Made by a program: the position numbers and the translations under genes. The notes beneath the pieces are model-generated. The model did no database searches. It was given only the letters and a program-made list of their open reading frames with translations, and was not told the DNA's origin. From the NCBI GenBank assembly GCA_023425285.1, contig JAFACY010000182.1, positions 1 through 19,609 on the forward strand: DNA of 19,609 nucleotides, in the 5' to 3' direction. The first letter of the stretch is position 1. Every line of letters begins with the position of its first letter. This document shows, in pieces, positions 1-6,750 of this stretch. This DNA comes from Bacillota bacterium. GTDB lineage: Bacteria; Bacillota; Clostridia; Tissierellales; Sedimentibacteraceae.

Positions 1-221
1 ACCATTGATTCAACAGTCCTTGAATTCAATGTTCCTATATTTATTACAAGTGCACTGCATATTGATGTTATTTCTTCAACTTCCTCAATATCATCAGCCA
101 TTATTGGTGAACCTCCGCAAGCCAACAATATATTTGCACAGTCATTGACGGTAACATAATTTGTAATGTTATGTACCAGCGGTGTGCTTTTTTTTACATT
201 TTTAATAACTTCTGAAAACAT
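1..221 (-). CDS. thiM: Hydroxyethylthiazole kinase ThiM, N-terminal part (cut by window edge)
   Basis: This is the first 73 codons of ThiM, which phosphorylates 4-methyl-5-(2-hydroxyethyl)thiazole for thiamin salvage in the cytoplasm. The translation begins MFSEVIKNVKKSTPLVHNIT and continues with the family-typical stretches NYVTVNDCAN, GGSPIMADD, EVEE and ALVINIGTLN, in the order and spacing seen at the N terminus of ThiM. The ATG at 221 is preceded by AAAGGAG (complement of 228-234) with good spacing. The reading frame stays open to the left edge, so the kinase active site lies outside. It sits 52 nt downstream of the CytX-type transporter and is probably cotranscribed with it under the TPP riboswitch. 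Identity is confident; completeness cannot be judged. Confidence 0.93.
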   Translation of the reverse strand, partial: MFSEVIKNVKKSTPLVHNITNYVTVNDCANILLACGGSPIMADDIEEVEEITSICSALVINIGTLNSRTVESM

Positions 222-273
222 CTTATTCTCCTTTCTGCACGCAAAAATAAAATTATATTATTTTGAAAATTAA

Positions 274-1458
274 TCAGGCTCTTGAAGAGGCTGTTATTTT
301 GTCTGCCATTAAGCATATGATTACTGTTATAATTATTACGGGAATTGTGCTTCCAATGACAATATCCATATTTAAAAGCATTCTGTAAATTGCAAATCCT
401 ATAAACCATACAATAAAGTTTGTAACATCCACAGTTTTTTTCAAATTGTCCTTTTTAAGAATGAAGTAGTCCGATATCAGTATCGCAACCATTGGCGCAA
501 ATACAGAGCCTATTAAGTACAAAAAGTTTTCATACTGCTCAACAGGTGAAAACATTGCAATCATAACACCTATGATGCATATCAGAATTGACATTGCTTT
601 TTCGGATAATCTGCCGTTAATTGTCTTTAAGCTCACTCCTGCTGAATAAACATCAAGGTATGTGGTTGTTACTGTTGAAAATAATATTATCAGCACTCCA
701 AATATGCCAAAACCGGCCTTAAGCATTATGGTTGCAATATCACTTTCGCCGGTAAATATGGCTGCTCCGAGACCTATTGTATACATGAAAACACTGCCCG
801 CAAAATATGTAATTACGCTTACACGCGTGGCTGAGGCGGGATATCTTGCATTTCTGGTATAATCTGAAATCAATGGCAGCCACGACAACGGCATCGCTAT
901 AGACAGTTCTATAGCCGCTCCGAAACTCATTTTTCCGCTGATATTTGTCTGTGAACCTCCGCTGAAGACTGTGAAGCCTAAAAAAAGTGTCAATATAAAC
1001 AATCCTCCCACAGCAAATATATTAACCTTCTCCAGATTTTTAGATCCTATAATTACCCATAAAAGAACTGTGGCTCCAATTACTGCACACCACATCAAAT
1101 CAGCCTGCATGCCTATATTTGTATTCAGCATTATGCCCATTGCTCTTGCACCCTGTATTATCATTACGGCAGTCCAGCCCACAAGTTGCAAAACATTCAG
1201 AAACGCAAAAAAATTTCTTCCTTTACTTCCAAATGACAACCCCACGGATTCCATAGATGATTTACCGCTTTGTGCACCTATAATTCCCGCATAATACAAA
1301 AGAATGCAGCCAATTAAATGTCCTGTTATTATTGCCGCAAATCCTTTTGTAAAACCAAGTGGTACAAATAATGTTCCCGTAAAAATTTCAGCAATGGATA
1401 CTGCGGCACCAAACCACAGTAATCCGTTACTCAACGTTGAAGTTTTATAACCTTCCAT
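274..1458 (-). CDS. cytX: CytX-type NCS1 permease, putative hydroxymethylpyrimidine transporter
   Basis: A 394-residue, very hydrophobic membrane protein with about 12 predicted helices, resembling the NCS1 nucleobase:cation symporter family (cytosine/HMP permeases). The early segment with SIAEIFTGTLFVPLGF and GHLIGCILLYYAG, and the later MPLSWLPLISDYTRNA, fit the CytX subgroup, inferred to import the thiamin pyrimidine moiety. Context supports this: a TPP riboswitch lies directly upstream and thiM directly downstream. The ATG at 1458 is chosen because AGAAAGGACAG (complement of 1463-1473) lies just upstream. A 22-codon in-frame extension to 1524 would run through the riboswitch terminator and has no Shine-Dalgarno sequence. 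The substrate is inferred from context; a cytosine or other pyrimidine substrate is the alternative. Confidence 0.88.
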   Translation of the reverse strand: MEGYKTSTLSNGLLWFGAAVSIAEIFTGTLFVPLGFTKGFAAIITGHLIGCILLYYAGIIGAQSGKSSMESVGLSFGSKGRNFFAFLNVLQLVGWTAVMIIQGARAMGIMLNTNIGMQADLMWCAVIGATVLLWVIIGSKNLEKVNIFAVGGLFILTLFLGFTVFSGGSQTNISGKMSFGAAIELSIAMPLSWLPLISDYTRNARYPASATRVSVITYFAGSVFMYTIGLGAAIFTGESDIATIMLKAGFGIFGVLIILFSTVTTTYLDVYSAGVSLKTINGRLSEKAMSILICIIGVMIAMFSPVEQYENFLYLIGSVFAPMVAILISDYFILKKDNLKKTVDVTNFIVWFIGFAIYRMLLNMDIVIGSTIPVIIITVIICLMADKITASSRA

Positions 1459-1476
1459 AATTCTGTCCTTTCTATA

Positions 1477-1514
1477 ATAAAAATGGGATATACCAACAAT
1501 GTGGTATATCCCAT
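1477..1514 (-). terminator. Intrinsic terminator, expression platform of the TPP riboswitch
   Basis: A perfect 13-bp hairpin (arms 1483-1495 and 1502-1514, 6-nt loop) is followed on the minus strand by a U-rich tract read from 1482 to 1477. It lies between the TPP aptamer and the cytX ribosome binding site. It is therefore the expected OFF structure: TPP binding should favour this terminator and shut off cytX-thiM. Confidence 0.93.
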
Positions 1515-1524
1515 TCACTTTCAT

Positions 1525-1612
1525 AAACAGTTCCCTACGTTGGCATTATCCAAATCAGGTACGGTCGAAACTATAAGTTTCCTCTCAGCCTATTAATAAG
1601 CTCCCGATATTT
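1525..1612 (-). promoter_or_regulatory. TPP riboswitch (THI element) aptamer
   Basis: Read on the minus strand, the segment contains the conserved TPP aptamer blocks in order: CGGGAGC, GGCTGAGAGG (complement of 1581-1590), a P3 hairpin GAAACT-TAT-AGTTTC, then ACCTGATTTGGATAATGCC and CGTAGGGAA. The ends can pair as a weak P1 (AAAUA complement of 1608-1612 with UGUUU complement of 1525-1529). It controls cytX and thiM through the adjacent terminator. This is a well-established riboswitch class and a canonical gene context. Confidence 0.96.
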
Positions 1613-1622
1613 GATTAATTTT

Positions 1623-1651
1623 ATTATAATATAAATCAATATGAAATACAA
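1623..1651 (-). promoter_or_regulatory. Sigma-A-type promoter for the TPP-riboswitch transcript
   Basis: TTGTAT (complement of 1646-1651), a 17-bp spacer and TATAAT (complement of 1623-1628) lie directly upstream of the TPP aptamer. The promoter begins about a dozen bases after the stop codon of the preceding aminotransferase. No terminator is visible between that gene and this promoter, so readthrough from the methionine operon into the riboswitch is possible. Confidence 0.75.
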
Positions 1652-1663
1652 TATATTTATATG

Positions 1664-2845
1664 TTATATTCTGAATTCGGCTGTAACCTTTACCTTATCA
1701 TATATTTCAGATAATCTGTTCAAAGCCATGTTTAAGGTTTCATCCTTCTTTGCAAAATGGAATCTGATATAACGGTTTTCATCCTCTTTGAAAAAACTTG
1801 AACCCGGAACAGCTCCGACCTTTACCTCTCGTGCGAGCCATTCGCAAAATTTCAGGTCATCCTTACAATTAAATTCGCTTATGTCAACCAACACGTAATA
1901 AGCTCCCTGAGGCTCGCTGTATTTGAGTCCTATATTCCTTAATCCGTCTATAAACAAATCCTTCATGTGAGTATAGTGCCTCTGAAGCTCAAGATAATAA
2001 TCATCTCCGAAATTCAAGCCGGTCACTACTGCCTCCATAAGAGGAGCCGGTGCTCCCACAGTTAAAAAATCGTGAACTTTTTTTACTCTGTCAGCTATTC
2101 TTTCATCAGCAATAACGTATCCCAACCGCCATCCGGTAATTGAGTATGTCTTTGACAGTGAGTTGCATATTATTGTTCTCTCCTTCATTCCGGGAAGAGA
2201 TGCCATATATACATGCTTGTTCGGATTGTAAATAATATGCTCGTACACCTCGTCGGTTATAACATATGCGTCATACTTTATTGCCAGTCCGGCTATTATG
2301 TTAAGCTCATCTCTTGTAAACACTTTTCCGCAGGGATTTGATGGATTACACAAAATCAGCGCTTTCGCTCCGCGTCTGAATGCATCTTCCAATAAGTCCG
2401 CATCAAAGTCAAATTTAGGAGGATTCAGAGGTATATAAATGGGCTCTGCACCTGAAAGAATCGCATCCGCGCCGTAGTTTTCGTAAAAGGGAGAGAATAT
2501 TGCAACCTTATCTCCGGGATTTGTTATTGTCATCATTACCGCCATCATTGCTTCCGTACTGCCGCATGTAGCGACAATTTCACTGTCGGGATCAACCTTT
2601 ACTCCCGAGAAGTGCTCCTGCTTCCTTGCAAGAGACTCTCTGAAATTCTGAGCACCCCAGGTTACGGCATATTGATGAGGTCCTTCTGACGCCACCTGTG
2701 CCAATCTGTTCGTAATTTCTGACGGTGGATCAAAATCCGGAAATCCCTGTGATAAATTAACCGCACCGTATGAATTTGAAATTCTTGTCATTCTGCGGAT
2801 TACTGAATCGGTGAAGCCTGCAGTGCGTGTACTTAATTCTCTCAT
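1664..2845 (-). CDS. Class I PLP aminotransferase, probable methionine/keto-acid aminotransferase
   Basis: A full-length 393-residue fold-type I aminotransferase (class I/II). Visible active-site features are NPSNPCGK (Asn170), ITDEVYEH (Asp198, Tyr201), the PLP-lysine motif SLSKTYSITGWRLGY (Lys232, Arg240) and a late YIRFHF that likely supplies the substrate-carboxylate arginine. The N-terminal VNLSQGFPDFDPP and HQYAVTWGA resemble the kynurenine/glutamine/methionine transaminase subgroup. It is the last gene of the metN-metI-metQ operon, starting 20 nt after metQ. It probably interconverts methionine and 4-methylthio-2-oxobutyrate, as in methionine salvage (MtnE-like role) or catabolism. That substrate is inferred from position; aspartate, aromatic or branched-chain amino acids cannot be excluded. 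Confidence 0.85.
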   Translation of the reverse strand: MRELSTRTAGFTDSVIRRMTRISNSYGAVNLSQGFPDFDPPSEITNRLAQVASEGPHQYAVTWGAQNFRESLARKQEHFSGVKVDPDSEIVATCGSTEAMMAVMMTITNPGDKVAIFSPFYENYGADAILSGAEPIYIPLNPPKFDFDADLLEDAFRRGAKALILCNPSNPCGKVFTRDELNIIAGLAIKYDAYVITDEVYEHIIYNPNKHVYMASLPGMKERTIICNSLSKTYSITGWRLGYVIADERIADRVKKVHDFLTVGAPAPLMEAVVTGLNFGDDYYLELQRHYTHMKDLFIDGLRNIGLKYSEPQGAYYVLVDISEFNCKDDLKFCEWLAREVKVGAVPGSSFFKEDENRYIRFHFAKKDETLNMALNRLSEIYDKVKVTAEFRI

Positions 2846-2865
2846 TATAGCTCCTTATTTATCTG

Positions 2866-3693
2866 TTATTTCCAAGCCGGCAAATATGCACCCTTGAATG
2901 TAGTCTTGTATATTTCTTCAACAGCTTCGGATTGATATTCTGCTACAATTTTTTTGAAAACTTCATTATCGGCATCCTTTGTTCTTGAGGCTATAAGATT
3001 TATATAGCTTTTTCCTGCATAGATGCTCACGTCATCTTGGAATATTGAATCCTCTCCCGGGTTCAGGCCATTGTCCAATGCGTAGTTGCAGTTTATAACG
3101 GCTGCGGTAACATCGGGAAGTACAGCATACACATTTGCCGCATCAACCTCAACAAACTCGAGATTCAACGGATTTGAAACTATATCAGTCAATTCAGGCG
3201 CATCTCCGGATTCCTTGCTCAATTCAATAAGACCTGCCGCTTCCACTACCTTAAGTGCTCTTCCCTCATTGGTTGCATCATTAGGCACTGCAATCTTTGC
3301 TTTTTCGCCTATTTCATCAATACTTTTTACCTTGTTTGAATAGATGTTCATAGCCGAAATAAATGTATCACCTATCGCCTGAATTTCATATCCGTTACTT
3401 TTAATTTCATTGTTAAGATATGCATGGTGCTGGAATGCGTTCAGATCAGTTTCTCCGTTGCTTAATGCCTTATTTGGTGTTACATAATCTGTAAAGCTCA
3501 CAAGCTTAATCTCTATGCCTTCCTTAGCCAGCTTCTCAATTACAGGAACCCACATTTCATTTGCTTCTCCCACAACTCCCACTGTTACAGTTGTTGTATC
3601 CTTTTTCTCGGAATCAGCTGCTTTTGAGCATGCTGTAAATGTTGCCAATACTGCTATTAATGTTAAAATTGATATTATTCTTTTTGCTTTCAT
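2866..3693 (-). CDS. metQ: Methionine ABC transporter substrate-binding lipoprotein MetQ
   Basis: A 275-residue lipoprotein of the NlpA/MetQ family that binds methionine outside the membrane and delivers it to MetNI. It begins with a positively charged, hydrophobic signal peptide ending in a lipobox (TFTAC, Cys22). The mature part has typical family stretches: VTVGVVGEANEMW, LNAFQHHAYL, KIAVPNDATNEGRALKV, VDAANVYAVLPDVTAAVIN and a C-terminal AYLPAW. The ATG at 3693 has GAGGAG 8 nt upstream; an upstream in-frame TTG at 3708 would overlap that site and is rejected. It is third in the operon after metN and metI, the usual order. Ligand assignment relies on family and operon context. Confidence 0.95.
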   Translation of the reverse strand: MKAKRIISILTLIAVLATFTACSKAADSEKKDTTTVTVGVVGEANEMWVPVIEKLAKEGIEIKLVSFTDYVTPNKALSNGETDLNAFQHHAYLNNEIKSNGYEIQAIGDTFISAMNIYSNKVKSIDEIGEKAKIAVPNDATNEGRALKVVEAAGLIELSKESGDAPELTDIVSNPLNLEFVEVDAANVYAVLPDVTAAVINCNYALDNGLNPGEDSIFQDDVSIYAGKSYINLIASRTKDADNEVFKKIVAEYQSEAVEEIYKTTFKGAYLPAWK

Positions 3694-3728
3694 AATTTTT
3701 CTCCTCAAATTTTTATTTTAATTTTTTA

Positions 3729-4409
3729 TTAATGACTGTTTTTCTTTACTATGGCGCTTCCGATCATTTGTATTACGCTTACCAACGCAACCAACACTAT
3801 AACCGAAGCATATGTTACATCAATCTGATTTCTCTGGTAGCCGAAGCGTATGGCAAAGTCCCCCAGACCTCCTGCGCCGACCGCGCCCGCCATTGCCGTG
3901 AGCCCTATGAGACTGATTGCGGTAATGGTTGTTCCTCTCACAATACCGGGAATACACTCCTTCAGATACACCCTGAATATAATCTCAAGCGGTCCGGAGC
4001 CCATTGACTGTGCAGCCTCTATAAGTCCCGGATTCATTTCAGCCAGTGCTGTTTCTATCTGTCTTGCGAAGAACGGCACCGTGCCGAATACAAGCGGTAC
4101 TATAGCACCCTTGACACCTATTGCGGTTCCGGAAATCAGTCTGGTAAGAGGCATTAAGCTTGCCAGAAGTATGATGAACGGTATGGAACGGAAAAAATTT
4201 ATAACCTTGTCAAGCACCTGAAAGGCTGCCGTATTCTGCATTATGCCGCCTTTTTTTGTAACCGTCAGTACTATTCCTAATATAAGTCCGATAATAAACG
4301 AAATTGAACCTGACCATCCCAGCATTATAAATGTATCCCCAATACTTTTAAAAAAGTCCGGAATCTTTGAAAACACGTTGGGAAAAACACTACTTAGAAA
4401 CTCTTGCAT
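3729..4409 (-). CDS. metI: Methionine ABC transporter permease MetI
   Basis: A 226-residue integral membrane protein of the MetI family, normal length, with about five transmembrane helices. It carries the cytoplasmic EAA coupling loop (EAAQSMGSGPLEIIFRVYL, residues 131-149) that contacts the ATPase, preceded by the family hallmark FRSIPFIILL (about residues 73-82) and followed by GAVGAGGLGDFAIRFGYQR. Its ATG lies inside the end of metN (20-bp overlap) and has a near-perfect Shine-Dalgarno sequence, GGAGGTGAT, within metN, suggesting translational coupling. It forms the methionine import channel together with MetN and MetQ. Confidence 0.95.
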   Translation of the reverse strand: MQEFLSSVFPNVFSKIPDFFKSIGDTFIMLGWSGSISFIIGLILGIVLTVTKKGGIMQNTAAFQVLDKVINFFRSIPFIILLASLMPLTRLISGTAIGVKGAIVPLVFGTVPFFARQIETALAEMNPGLIEAAQSMGSGPLEIIFRVYLKECIPGIVRGTTITAISLIGLTAMAGAVGAGGLGDFAIRFGYQRNQIDVTYASVIVLVALVSVIQMIGSAIVKKNSH

Positions 4410-5436
4410 CTAAAATCACCTCCACACCTACATTCTTTCCTCTCAAGTAATCAATTGCATCGCTTATGCTGCTACCCTTGCCGCTCACTATGGATACAAG
4501 TCCGCCGATGGGGTTATCCCCTATGAACTCGATATTTCCGAATATTATGTTTACATTCAGATCAAAGCTTCGTGAAATCTGCGATACCAGTGCTTCCGAC
4601 GCATCCCGCTTAAGGTAGGTGAACTTCACTATGCATTCGCCTTCTTTAAGCTGTACTATCTCTGCATTTTCATTAATCAGCTCATGCACCTTTGATAAAT
4701 TTGATGTGCTGTCAACAAAATCCCTGGTTATTTTTTCAACCGGATTTGCAAATATATTAAACACATCTCCCTGCTCAACGACCCTGCCGTTTTCCATAAC
4801 CACCACATTGTCGCAGATTTCTTTTACCACTTGCATTTCATGAGTTATGACAATTACCGTGATTCCAAGCTTCTCATTTAACCTCTTCAATAATTTCAAT
4901 ATGGACTTGGTAGTCTGAGGGTCCAATGCACTTGTTGCCTCGTCACTGAGCAATATTTTGGGGTCATTTGCAAGCGCTCGGGCTATTGCGACCCTCTGCT
5001 TCTGACCGCCGCTGAGCTGTGACGGATATACACTTGATTTTTCCTTCAGCTCCACCAGTTCAAGCAAATCATTAACCTTGTTTTCTACTTCCTTCTTGCT
5101 CAATCCGCTGTTCTTAAGGGGATATGCAATATTCTGAAATACTGTCCTTGATGCGAATAAATTAAATTGCTGAAAGATCATTCCTATTTTCTTTCTTTCT
5201 TCTCTCAATTTTTTCTCGTCAAGGGCGGTTATTTCCACATCACCAAGGATGACTTTTCCTTCTGTCGGTCTTTCAAGAAGATTTATGCATCTTACAAGCG
5301 TTGATTTTCCTGCTCCTGAAAAGCCTATAATTCCATGTATTTTTCCTTCATGCAGACTCAGGTTAACATTCTTTACAGCTTCCACGGTCTTGCCGTCCAG
5401 ATCAAAGGTCTTGCTGACATTTTCAAGTATTATCAA
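4390..5436 (-). CDS. metN: Methionine ABC transporter ATP-binding protein MetN
   Basis: A 348-residue ABC ATPase powering methionine uptake. Walker A is GFSGAGKST (residues 38-46), Q-loop FQQFN (about 88-92), signature LSGGQ (141-145), Walker B ILLSDE (161-166) and switch His in VITHEM. Residues beyond about 260 form the C-terminal NIL-type domain (LVSQISRSFDLNVNIIFGNI, then GGLVSIVSG), which in characterised MetN proteins binds methionine and mediates feedback inhibition. The start is TTG at 5436 with AGGAGG 9 nt upstream; MIILENVSKTF matches the usual family N terminus. It is the first structural gene after the methionine-rich leader ORF and terminator. Confidence 0.96.
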   Translation of the reverse strand: MIILENVSKTFDLDGKTVEAVKNVNLSLHEGKIHGIIGFSGAGKSTLVRCINLLERPTEGKVILGDVEITALDEKKLREERKKIGMIFQQFNLFASRTVFQNIAYPLKNSGLSKKEVENKVNDLLELVELKEKSSVYPSQLSGGQKQRVAIARALANDPKILLSDEATSALDPQTTKSILKLLKRLNEKLGITVIVITHEMQVVKEICDNVVVMENGRVVEQGDVFNIFANPVEKITRDFVDSTSNLSKVHELINENAEIVQLKEGECIVKFTYLKRDASEALVSQISRSFDLNVNIIFGNIEFIGDNPIGGLVSIVSGKGSSISDAIDYLRGKNVGVEVILDARVSK

Positions 5437-5521
5437 TTTATTTTCCCTCCTTTTCCTGATTAGTCTTAGGGCGCAGGCTTCATCACAAATTTGGATTACG
5501 CTGCATTAGGTCTACCACCAT
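5437..5521 (-). other. Untranslated spacer between attenuator terminator and metN
   Basis: About 85 nt separate the U-tract of the attenuator from the metN start codon. The only assignable element is the metN Shine-Dalgarno sequence near its end. Two mini-ORFs of 7 and 5 codons begin at ATGs at 5506 and at about 5485 but lack convincing ribosome binding sites. No SAM-box, T-box or strong hairpin is apparent. Confidence 0.4.
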
Positions 5522-5552
5522 AAAAAAACAGCAGGTGCTCATGCACCTGCCG
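5522..5552 (-). terminator. Intrinsic terminator between Met-rich leader ORF and metN (attenuator)
   Basis: On the minus strand an 8-bp perfect GC-rich stem (GCAGGTGC and GCACCTGC, complement of 5543-5550 and 5531-5538) closes a 4-nt loop, extendable by a G-U and a C-G pair. It is followed by TG and seven U residues (complement of 5522-5528). It begins about 30 nt after the leader stop codon and lies upstream of metN, so any transcript of metNIQ from the visible promoter must read through it. Confidence 0.93.
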
Positions 5553-5598
5553 ATACTTTCACATATTTATAACAGTGAAATTTACGAGGTTACATAAA
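5538..5598 (-). promoter_or_regulatory. Candidate antiterminator pairing (leader end with terminator 5' arm)
   Basis: The last leader codons 37-41 (complement of 5587-5598, UUUAUGUAACCU) can pair with AGGUGCAUGAG (complement of 5538-5548), the 5' arm and loop of the terminator. This gives 11 pairs with one bulged A at 5590, three of them G-U. The two helices are mutually exclusive. Between them lies a small hairpin, UUUCAC (complement of 5575-5580) with GUGAAA (complement of 5557-5562). A ribosome finishing the leader would cover the left arm and allow termination; one stalled at Met codons 10-27 would leave it free. Found by eye; its energy relative to the terminator was not computed. Confidence 0.5.
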
Positions 5599-5707
5599 GC
5601 ATACTAAATACAGCCATTTTTCTTTGCATCATAGTCATCTGCATATACATGGCATTGCACATCATCATGGTGTTCATCATACACGTTGTGTTTGTATTTG
5701 TACGCAT
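5582..5707 (-). CDS. Methionine-rich leader peptide upstream of metNIQ (putative attenuator peptide)
   Basis: A 41-codon ORF with a strong Shine-Dalgarno sequence (AAAGGGG, complement of 5714-5720, 6 nt before the ATG) and a TAA at 5582-5584. Thirteen of 41 residues are Met (codons 1, 10, 11, 14, 15, 16, 20, 22, 24, 26, 27, 31, 36), including MM, MMM and MM runs; the rest is rich in Thr, Asn and Gln with two Cys. It has no signal peptide or recognisable fold. It lies about 50 nt downstream of a good promoter, and a terminator follows about 30 nt after its stop, before metN. The simplest reading is a sensor peptide: scarcity of charged elongator tRNA-Met stalls the ribosome on the Met codons and prevents termination. 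A small metal-binding peptide is a less likely alternative. Confidence 0.85.
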   Translation of the reverse strand: MRTNTNTTCMMNTMMMCNAMYMQMTMMQRKMAVFSMLYVTS

Positions 5708-5763
5708 TTGTTTCCCCTTTCTGAAATCATTTAATTATTCTTGCTTGTTTAGCTCATGTTAGT

Positions 5764-5793
5764 ATTATACATACTTTTTAAGTCTTGTGTTAA
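5764..5793 (-). promoter_or_regulatory. Sigma-A-type promoter of the met leader-metNIQ operon
   Basis: TTAACA (complement of 5788-5793), an 18-bp spacer and a perfect TATAAT (complement of 5764-5769). Initiation is expected near 5756, giving about 50 nt of untranslated leader before the Met-rich ORF. The spacer is 1 bp longer than optimal and the -35 has one mismatch, compatible with an activated promoter. Confidence 0.75.
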
Positions 5794-5804
5794 TACGTAA
5801 AACC

Positions 5805-5833
5805 AACAGCCTGTTATAGTCTTTCCCTATAAC
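5805..5833. promoter_or_regulatory. Inverted repeats upstream of met promoter, candidate regulator site
   Basis: Two overlapping dyads are visible: GTTATAG-7 nt-CTATAAC (5813-5819 and 5827-5833, perfect 7-bp arms, including the stop codon of the upstream LysR gene) and AACAG-C-CTGTT (5805-5815). They lie about 12 to 40 bp upstream of the -35 box, where LysR-type activators often bind. The first could alternatively be a weak transcription terminator of the LysR gene. Confidence 0.4.
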
Positions 5834-6735
5834 GCATAATCCTTAAACTTCATCAACTCACCCACATATTTTTTCCCTATGTGGCTCAAGGTTGAGTTTT
5901 TTCTTGATACATATCCGATTGTCATCAGTTCTTTGGTAGCCAGCGGAACTGCCATATAGTCATATCCGTTAAGCTCCTCGCTTATTATTCCCGAGCACAG
6001 GGTATATCCATTGAGCCCCCTCATGAGGTTAAGCATGGTTGCCCTGTCATTTGCCTTGATTATCTTTTTGTATACGTTAGTGCTGAGAACCTCCTCAGCA
6101 AAGTAAAACGAATTGTTTGCACCCTGATCAAATGACAGACACGGATATTCCTGCAAATCCTCCATGGATATAACCTCTTTTTTCGCCAGAGGATTTCCTT
6201 CCCACAAATACACATAAGTATTGCAGTCAAACAGCTCCGTAAATTCGAGATTATTTTCATTAAGTATCTTTGAAATTACCTTGTTGTTAAAATCATTGAG
6301 ATACAAAATTCCAAGCTCACTTTTGAAATTTTTGACATTTTCTATTACTTCATAAGTCTTGGTTTCATGAACCGCAAACTCATATTCATCCATGCCGAAT
6401 TCCTTTACCGTTTCCACGAAGGCCTTTACGGCAAATGAATAATGCTGTGTTGAAACGCTGAATTTTTTCTTTATGTTGCTTTTTTCAATATATTTATTAT
6501 TTATCAGCTCGTACTGTTCCGTCACCTGTCTCGCATAACCTAAGAACTCCTCACCTTCGGGAGTTATGGTAATACCGCGGTTGGTTCTTTTATATATGGT
6601 TATGCCTATTTCATTTTCCAGCTCCCTGATTGAAGCAGACAGACTGGGCTGCGAAATGAACAACGCCTGTGCAGCCTTGTTCATCGAATTGCAGTCAGCC
6701 ACCGCTATGGCATATCTTAATTGCTGCAGAGTCAT
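5827..6735 (-). CDS. LysR-family transcriptional regulator
   Basis: A 302-residue LysR-type regulator of normal length. The N-terminal winged helix-turn-helix is clear (MTLQQLRYAIAVADCNSMNK, then AAQALFISQPSLSASIRELE, with RTNRGITITPEGEEFLGYAR closing the linker helix); the rest is the periplasmic-binding-like effector domain. Its start is 15 nt after the dehydrogenase stop, so the two are probably cotranscribed. Its 3' end abuts the met leader promoter. The HTH resembles the LysR subgroup that includes the streptococcal methionine regulator MtaR. It could therefore control the dehydrogenase, the met operon, or both; the sequence does not decide. Translation signal is AAGGGTGG, about 7 nt before the ATG. 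Confidence 0.9.
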   Translation of the reverse strand: MTLQQLRYAIAVADCNSMNKAAQALFISQPSLSASIRELENEIGITIYKRTNRGITITPEGEEFLGYARQVTEQYELINNKYIEKSNIKKKFSVSTQHYSFAVKAFVETVKEFGMDEYEFAVHETKTYEVIENVKNFKSELGILYLNDFNNKVISKILNENNLEFTELFDCNTYVYLWEGNPLAKKEVISMEDLQEYPCLSFDQGANNSFYFAEEVLSTNVYKKIIKANDRATMLNLMRGLNGYTLCSGIISEELNGYDYMAVPLATKELMTIGYVSRKNSTLSHIGKKYVGELMKFKDYAL

Positions 6736-6750
6736 CAGTCCACCACCCTT

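Noticed and set aside
1459..1524. A 22-codon N-terminal extension of the CytX-type transporter
   Set aside because: It runs through the riboswitch terminator, has no ribosome binding site, and the ATG at 1458 has a good one.
1565..1581. A palindrome resembling a methionine-regulator (MET-box-like) operator, GAAACTTATAGTTTC on the minus strand
   Set aside because: It is the P3 hairpin of the TPP riboswitch aptamer.
3694..3708. A TTG start for MetQ five codons upstream
   Set aside because: The frame there is the Shine-Dalgarno sequence GAGGAG itself, which serves the ATG at 3693.
5500..5521. TGGTGGTAGACC on the minus strand, recalling the T-box antiterminator sequence
   Set aside because: It lies downstream of the terminator rather than upstream, lacks the full conserved T-box bulge and has no specifier stem.
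5708..5757. Two other short ATG frames before the Met-rich leader (two codons at 5757; about 17 codons at 5730, out of frame)
   Set aside because: Neither has a Shine-Dalgarno sequence, unlike the Met-rich frame.
5437..5760. A SAM riboswitch upstream of metN
   Set aside because: None of the conserved S-box blocks is visible, and the leader is occupied by a translated-looking ORF.
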